A stretch of DNA of 59,200 nucleotides from Oscillospiraceae bacterium. Its GTDB lineage: Bacteria; Bacillota; Clostridia; Oscillospirales; Oscillospiraceae. Position numbers and translations under genes: made by a program. The stretch lies in contig JAFZDL010000081.1 of NCBI GenBank assembly GCA_017561205.1, positions 1-59,200 on the forward strand, in the 5' to 3' direction. The notes under the pieces are model-generated. The model ran no database searches. It was not told the origin of the DNA and worked only from the letters and a program-made list of their open reading frames with translations. Positions 55,897 to 59,200 of this stretch are shown piece by piece; within the stretch, counting starts at the first letter, position 1, and each line of letters opens with the position of its first letter.

Positions 55897-56922
55897 ATGA
55901 GCAAAATCGGCGTTTTGGGCGCAGGTACCTGGGGTATGGCTTTGGCCCGGATGCTTTATAACAGCGGCCACAAGGTTTGCATTTGGTCCGCCCTTAAGAA
56001 GGAAGTGGAGGAGTTCTCCGCTACCCGGCGGCATCCCAACCTGCCCGGCATGGAGATTCCCGCAGGAATTGCTTTTACAGAGGAGATCGCAGAGGTATGT
56101 AAGGATAGGGATATTCTGCTGTTTGCCGTGCCCTCACCCTTTGTCCGGAGCACTGCCCGGCAGGCTGCACCCTATGTCAAAGACGGTCAGATCATTGTGG
56201 ATGTGGCCAAGGGTATCGAGGCGGATACTTTGCTGACCATGACCGGCATCATCGCCCAGGAGCTGAATAACCCCACTGTGAAGCTGGTGGCCCTGTCCGG
56301 CCCTACTCACGCGGAGGAGGTTGCCAAGGATATGCCTACCACCATCGTGTCCGCCTGTGAGGACAGAGATGTGGCGGAGTTCGTGCAGACTGTGTTCTGG
56401 GGCACTTGTATGCGAGTGTACACCAATGACGATGTGCTGGGTGTAGAGCTGTGCGGTGCTATGAAGAATGTGATCGCTCTGGCATCCGGTGTTGCTACCG
56501 GCCTGGGCTATGGCGACAATGCAAAGGCTGCCCTAATCACCCGGGGCATGGCGGAAATTTCCCGATTGGGAATGGCTATGGGCTGCCGGGAGCAGACCTT
56601 TGGCGGCCTAGCAGGTATTGGCGACTTGATCGTTACCGCCACCAGTATGCACAGCCGCAATAACCGCTGCGGTATGCTCATTGGTCAGGGCGTGCCGGTG
56701 GAAGAAGCTACCAAGCAGGTGGGAATGGTGGTGGAGGGCATCAATGCCCTGCCTGCAGCCATCGCTCTGAAGAAAAAATATCAGGTGGAAATGCCCATTG
56801 TGGATGCGGCCTATGCTGTGGTCTTTCAAGGAATTCCCCCTAAGAATGTGGTGCAGCAGTTGATGACCCGTGGCAGAAAGCCCGAATTGCCCCCTGCGGC
56901 CTGGGATAACCAATACGAATAA
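55897..56922 (+). CDS. gpsA: Glycerol-3-phosphate dehydrogenase [NAD(P)+]
   Basis: 341 aa. Rossmann GxGxxG (VLGAGTWGMALARML), VDVAKGIEADTLLTM, LSGPTHAEEVAKDMPTTIV (catalytic Lys in VAK), LCGAMKNVIALASGVATGLGYGDNAKAALITRGMAEI, and GLAGIGDLIVTATSMHSRN. It makes sn-glycerol 3-phosphate for phospholipid synthesis. RBS GAAGGAAAG. Normal family length. Confidence 0.96.
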   Translation: MSKIGVLGAGTWGMALARMLYNSGHKVCIWSALKKEVEEFSATRRHPNLPGMEIPAGIAFTEEIAEVCKDRDILLFAVPSPFVRSTARQAAPYVKDGQIIVDVAKGIEADTLLTMTGIIAQELNNPTVKLVALSGPTHAEEVAKDMPTTIVSACEDRDVAEFVQTVFWGTCMRVYTNDDVLGVELCGAMKNVIALASGVATGLGYGDNAKAALITRGMAEISRLGMAMGCREQTFGGLAGIGDLIVTATSMHSRNNRCGMLIGQGVPVEEATKQVGMVVEGINALPAAIALKKKYQVEMPIVDAAYAVVFQGIPPKNVVQQLMTRGRKPELPPAAWDNQYE

Positions 56923-56957
56923 AAAAAGCAGCTTGTCATTTGACAAGCTGCTTTTTT
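56921..56957. terminator. Bidirectional terminator
   Basis: AAAAAAGCAGCTTGTCA-ttt-GACAAGCTGCTTTTTT between the convergent gpsA and ychF genes. Confidence 0.93.
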
Positions 56958-56958
56958 G

Positions 56959-58056
56959 TTACACATTAAACAGAAAGTTGACAATGTCGCCGTCCTTCAT
57001 TACATATTCCTTGCCCTCGCTGCGGACAAGGCCCTTTGCCTTGGCGTTTGCCATAGTGCCCTGCTCCTTCATATCGGTGAAGGCGATGACCTCAGCCCGG
57101 ATGAAACCACGCTCAAAATCGGTGTGGATCTTACCGGCGGCCTGGGGTGCCTTGGTGCCCTTCTTGATGGTCCAAGCCCGGCACTCATCTGCGCCTGCGG
57201 TGAGGAAGGAAATCAAACCCAGCAGCGCGTAGGAGGACTTGATCAGCCGATCCAAGCCGGATTCAGCAACACCCAGCTCTTCCATAAACATTGCCTTCTC
57301 CTCGGGATCGTCCAGCTCGGCAATGTCAGCTTCCAGCTTGGCGCAGATGGGAATCAGTTCACTGCCCTCGGCAGCGGCCAGTTCTTTCACTGCCATATAG
57401 TGGCGGTTGCTTTCCGGCTCATTGATCTCGTTCTCTGCCAGGTTTGCTACATAAATGGTCTTCTTCAGTGTCAGCAGATCGGAAGTGGCGATGAGAGCCA
57501 TATCGTCGTCAGTGCCGTCAAAGGTGCGGGCCAGCTTGCCCTCGTTCAAGTGAGCCAGGAGTTCAGTGAACAGATCAGCTTCCCGGGCGAACTTCTTGTC
57601 GCCGCCCTTCATAGCCTTCTGCGCCTTGTCAATGCGGCGCTCTACCATCTCAATGTCAGCCATCACCAGCTCCAAGTTGATGATGTCGATGTCACGGAGG
57701 GGGTCGGTGCTGCCCTCCACATGGGTCACATTGGTGTCTTCGAAGCAACGGACCACATGGACGATAGCATCGGTGGTGCGGATGTTGCTCAGGAACTTGT
57801 TGCCCAGACCTTCACCCTTGGATGCGCCCTTCACAAGACCGGCAATGTCCACGAATTCAATCACCGCAGGGGTGAGCTTCTTGGGATTGTGCAGCTCGGC
57901 CAGCCAGTCCAGCCGCTCGTCGGGCACGCTTACAACGCCCACATTGGGGTCGATGGTGCAGAATGCGTAATTGTCAGCAGGCACGCCCGCATTGGTAATA
58001 GCATTAAACAAAGTAGACTTGCCCACATTGGGCAGTCCCACGATACCTAATTTCAT
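56959..58056 (-). CDS. ychF: Ribosome-binding ATPase YchF
   Basis: 365 aa, Obg-family P-loop protein. G1 GLPNVGKSTLFNAIT, G3-like DIAGLVKGASKGEGLGN, the altered G4 that favours ATP (NLAENEINE), and a C-terminal TGS domain (TDFERGFIRAEVIAFTDM to YVMKDGDIVNFLFNV). It binds the 70S ribosome and regulates translation and stress responses. RBS AGGAGAT. A phage-type integrase gene ends 75 bases upstream on the same strand. Confidence 0.96.
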   Translation of the reverse strand: MKLGIVGLPNVGKSTLFNAITNAGVPADNYAFCTIDPNVGVVSVPDERLDWLAELHNPKKLTPAVIEFVDIAGLVKGASKGEGLGNKFLSNIRTTDAIVHVVRCFEDTNVTHVEGSTDPLRDIDIINLELVMADIEMVERRIDKAQKAMKGGDKKFAREADLFTELLAHLNEGKLARTFDGTDDDMALIATSDLLTLKKTIYVANLAENEINEPESNRHYMAVKELAAAEGSELIPICAKLEADIAELDDPEEKAMFMEELGVAESGLDRLIKSSYALLGLISFLTAGADECRAWTIKKGTKAPQAAGKIHTDFERGFIRAEVIAFTDMKEQGTMANAKAKGLVRSEGKEYVMKDGDIVNFLFNV

Positions 58057-58131
58057 ATATACTCATATCTCCTTTATTTCCAATGGTTTTTTGATTCGAC
58101 GGTGTGGCTTTTACACCATTTTTACACCATT

Positions 58132-59200
58132 TTATGCAAACAGTCTTTCAAACTGCTGTACAGCCAAGTTCATAGAATCGTCTGTCACATGGACATATCG
58201 ATCCATTGTGGTCTTAATACTTGCATGACCTAATAACTTCTGCAGCACCTTTGGCTGCATGCCACTTTCAATAGCACGGGTTGCGTAGGTGTGACGCAGA
58301 GCATGCATACAAAATCGCTTAATGCCTGCTTCGTCGCATAGCTTGTAGAGGTGGGTATCATAGGAACTGTTTTTAGCGGGTTCCCCGGTCCGCCAATTGA
58401 TGAAAACTAAATCTTCCATAACAAGGACTTTCTGTTGGCCGGTACGCCTGTCCATATAGGGGAGTGCTTGAGATAGTTTTTCGGAACGCTTGTGGTTTTC
58501 TCGATTATCATAGATGGTTTTCAGAATCTCATAGGCACGGTTGGTCAGTGGAATGGTCCGGTAGCTTTGCTGGGTCTTAGGGGGACCGGCTCTCCAATCC
58601 TTTTGCTTATGCCGAAATTCCAAGGTTTTATTGACAGTCAGGGTTCGTTTCTCCCAATTGATCGCATCCCAGGTCAGGCCGATCAATTCACCGGTACGAA
58701 GACCGGTCTCCAAGATCAAGGCGTACTGGTAGTAGTTGTGGGATCGTTTGGCAACCTCCAAGAATTTCATCTGTTCTTCCACAGTAAGGAACTTGATGTC
58801 ATTGACTGCTCGAACCGGTTTGGTGTATCTTACACCATCCATGGGGTGCTTAGCAATCAAATCGTTCATAAGTGCTGCACGGAACATTGTACCCATTGCA
58901 ATATAGGTCTGCCGGATGGTAGAGCCTGCATAGTCTGCTTCCATCTGATTGAGGACCATCTTGCAGTACATGGGTTTCACATCGGTGAGCCGCATTTTGC
59001 CGAGCACAGGCTGGATGTTGTGCTTGTACCGTTCGCGGTAATTTCTCCGGGTGTTAGGTGCCAGATCGCCAACAATATTGGTGATCCAAAACTCAAACCA
59101 TGCATCAACGGTCATTTCAGTTGGAATAAACAGATCAGTCTGGGGTGTTGGGTTCTTGGATTCTTCCAGCCACTTCCGTGCTTCCGGAAGAGTAGAGAAA
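58132..59200 (-). CDS. Tyrosine integrase of a second mobile element (5' end outside the window)
   Basis: The reading frame is open through the right edge; ATG 59115 is internal, since the frame continues upstream with [14 protein letters not shown], as is normal in phage integrase N-termini. Core-binding domain: [29 protein letters not shown]. Catalytic residues: Arg in [24 protein letters not shown] (HxxR), [17 protein letters not shown] (His and Tyr). It marks a second integrated element extending to the right. Its 3' end faces ychF, so the attachment site is probably in the gap 58057-58131 or nearby. Confidence 0.93.
   Translation of the reverse strand, partial: FSTLPEARKWLEESKNPTPQTDLFIPTEMTVDAWFEFWITNIVGDLAPNTRRNYRERYKHNIQPVLGKMRLTDVKPMYCKMVLNQMEADYAGSTIRQTYIAMGTMFRAALMNDLIAKHPMDGVRYTKPVRAVNDIKFLTVEEQMKFLEVAKRSHNYYQYALILETGLRTGELIGLTWDAINWEKRTLTVNKTLEFRHKQKDWRAGPPKTQQSYRTIPLTNRAYEILKTIYDNRENHKRSEKLSQALPYMDRRTGQQKVLVMEDLVFINWRTGEPAKNSSYDTHLYKLCDEAGIKRFCMHALRHTYATRAIESGMQPKVLQKLLGHASIKTTMDRYVHVTDDSMNLAVQQFERLFA

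Overview
The window is chromosomal DNA of an anaerobic low-GC-lineage Firmicute, most like the gut Oscillospirales/Clostridia. The evidence is PPi-dependent phosphofructokinase with class II FBP aldolase, ABC-F/ArgS/AsnS/YchF of clostridial type, SPFH, TIR and zinc-ribbon proteins typical of gut Firmicutes, BspA-like lipoproteins, and chromosomal palindromic repeats. This identification is an inference from the proteins; no rRNA or tRNA gene is visible.

Region 1 (1 to about 19,960) is an AT-rich integrated element whose left end lies outside the window. It abuts the 3' end of the GMP synthase gene guaA, a common integration site. It carries an array of 11-bp iterons, a short FimB-sized tyrosine recombinase, a MazF/PemK-like toxin, small accessory genes, a degenerate serine-recombinase-like protein, and an excisionase / full-length integrase / mobilisation-RHH module at the guaA side. 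Its centre (3,705-11,585) is a tight seven-gene minus-strand operon: RHH repressor, SPFH/SHOCT protein, zinc-ribbon coiled-coil protein, membrane protein, zinc-ribbon/TPR/TIR membrane protein, zinc-ribbon membrane protein, and an HsdS-TRD/HEPN fusion. A SLOG-family nucleotide-binding protein gene and a candidate structured ncRNA lie just upstream. I read this as a candidate undescribed membrane-linked immunity or stress module.

Region 2 (19,962-39,400) is housekeeping DNA of higher GC. It holds a stand-alone GMP-synthase ATP-pyrophosphatase subunit, a GNAT enzyme, a DUF2156 protein, an LRR lipoprotein, a radical SAM protein, an ABC-F ATPase, ArgS, an M14 peptidase, a CsoR-type repressor, AsnS, TspO, PFP, class II aldolase, an AEC transporter between decayed galK and galE remnants, and a SIS isomerase. 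Palindromic repeats lie between several genes. One repeat family forms an inverted pair around a tiny GIY-YIG nuclease gene, a plausible nuclease-driven REP-like mobile unit.

Region 3 (39,549-52,330) is a plus-strand catabolic block with no recognised substrate. It encodes an archaeal-type triosephosphate isomerase, YjbQ, a ceramidase-like hydrolase, NagA-like, NagB-like, an FGGY kinase, a CBM9-like protein, an ASRT-family sugar sensor, a creatinase-like M24 protein with a broken metal site, a creatininase-family amidohydrolase, and a TrpXYZ-type ABC importer. The families suggest import, phosphorylation, deacylation and deamination of an unusual amino sugar or amide-bearing sugar, feeding triose phosphates into the glycolytic genes nearby.

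Region 4 (52,373-59,200) has a Thr/Pro-rich lipoprotein with a structured leader, AzlC/AzlD, a YitT-like membrane protein, a flavoprotein, GpsA and YchF. At the right edge is the 3' part of a second tyrosine integrase, so another element begins there.
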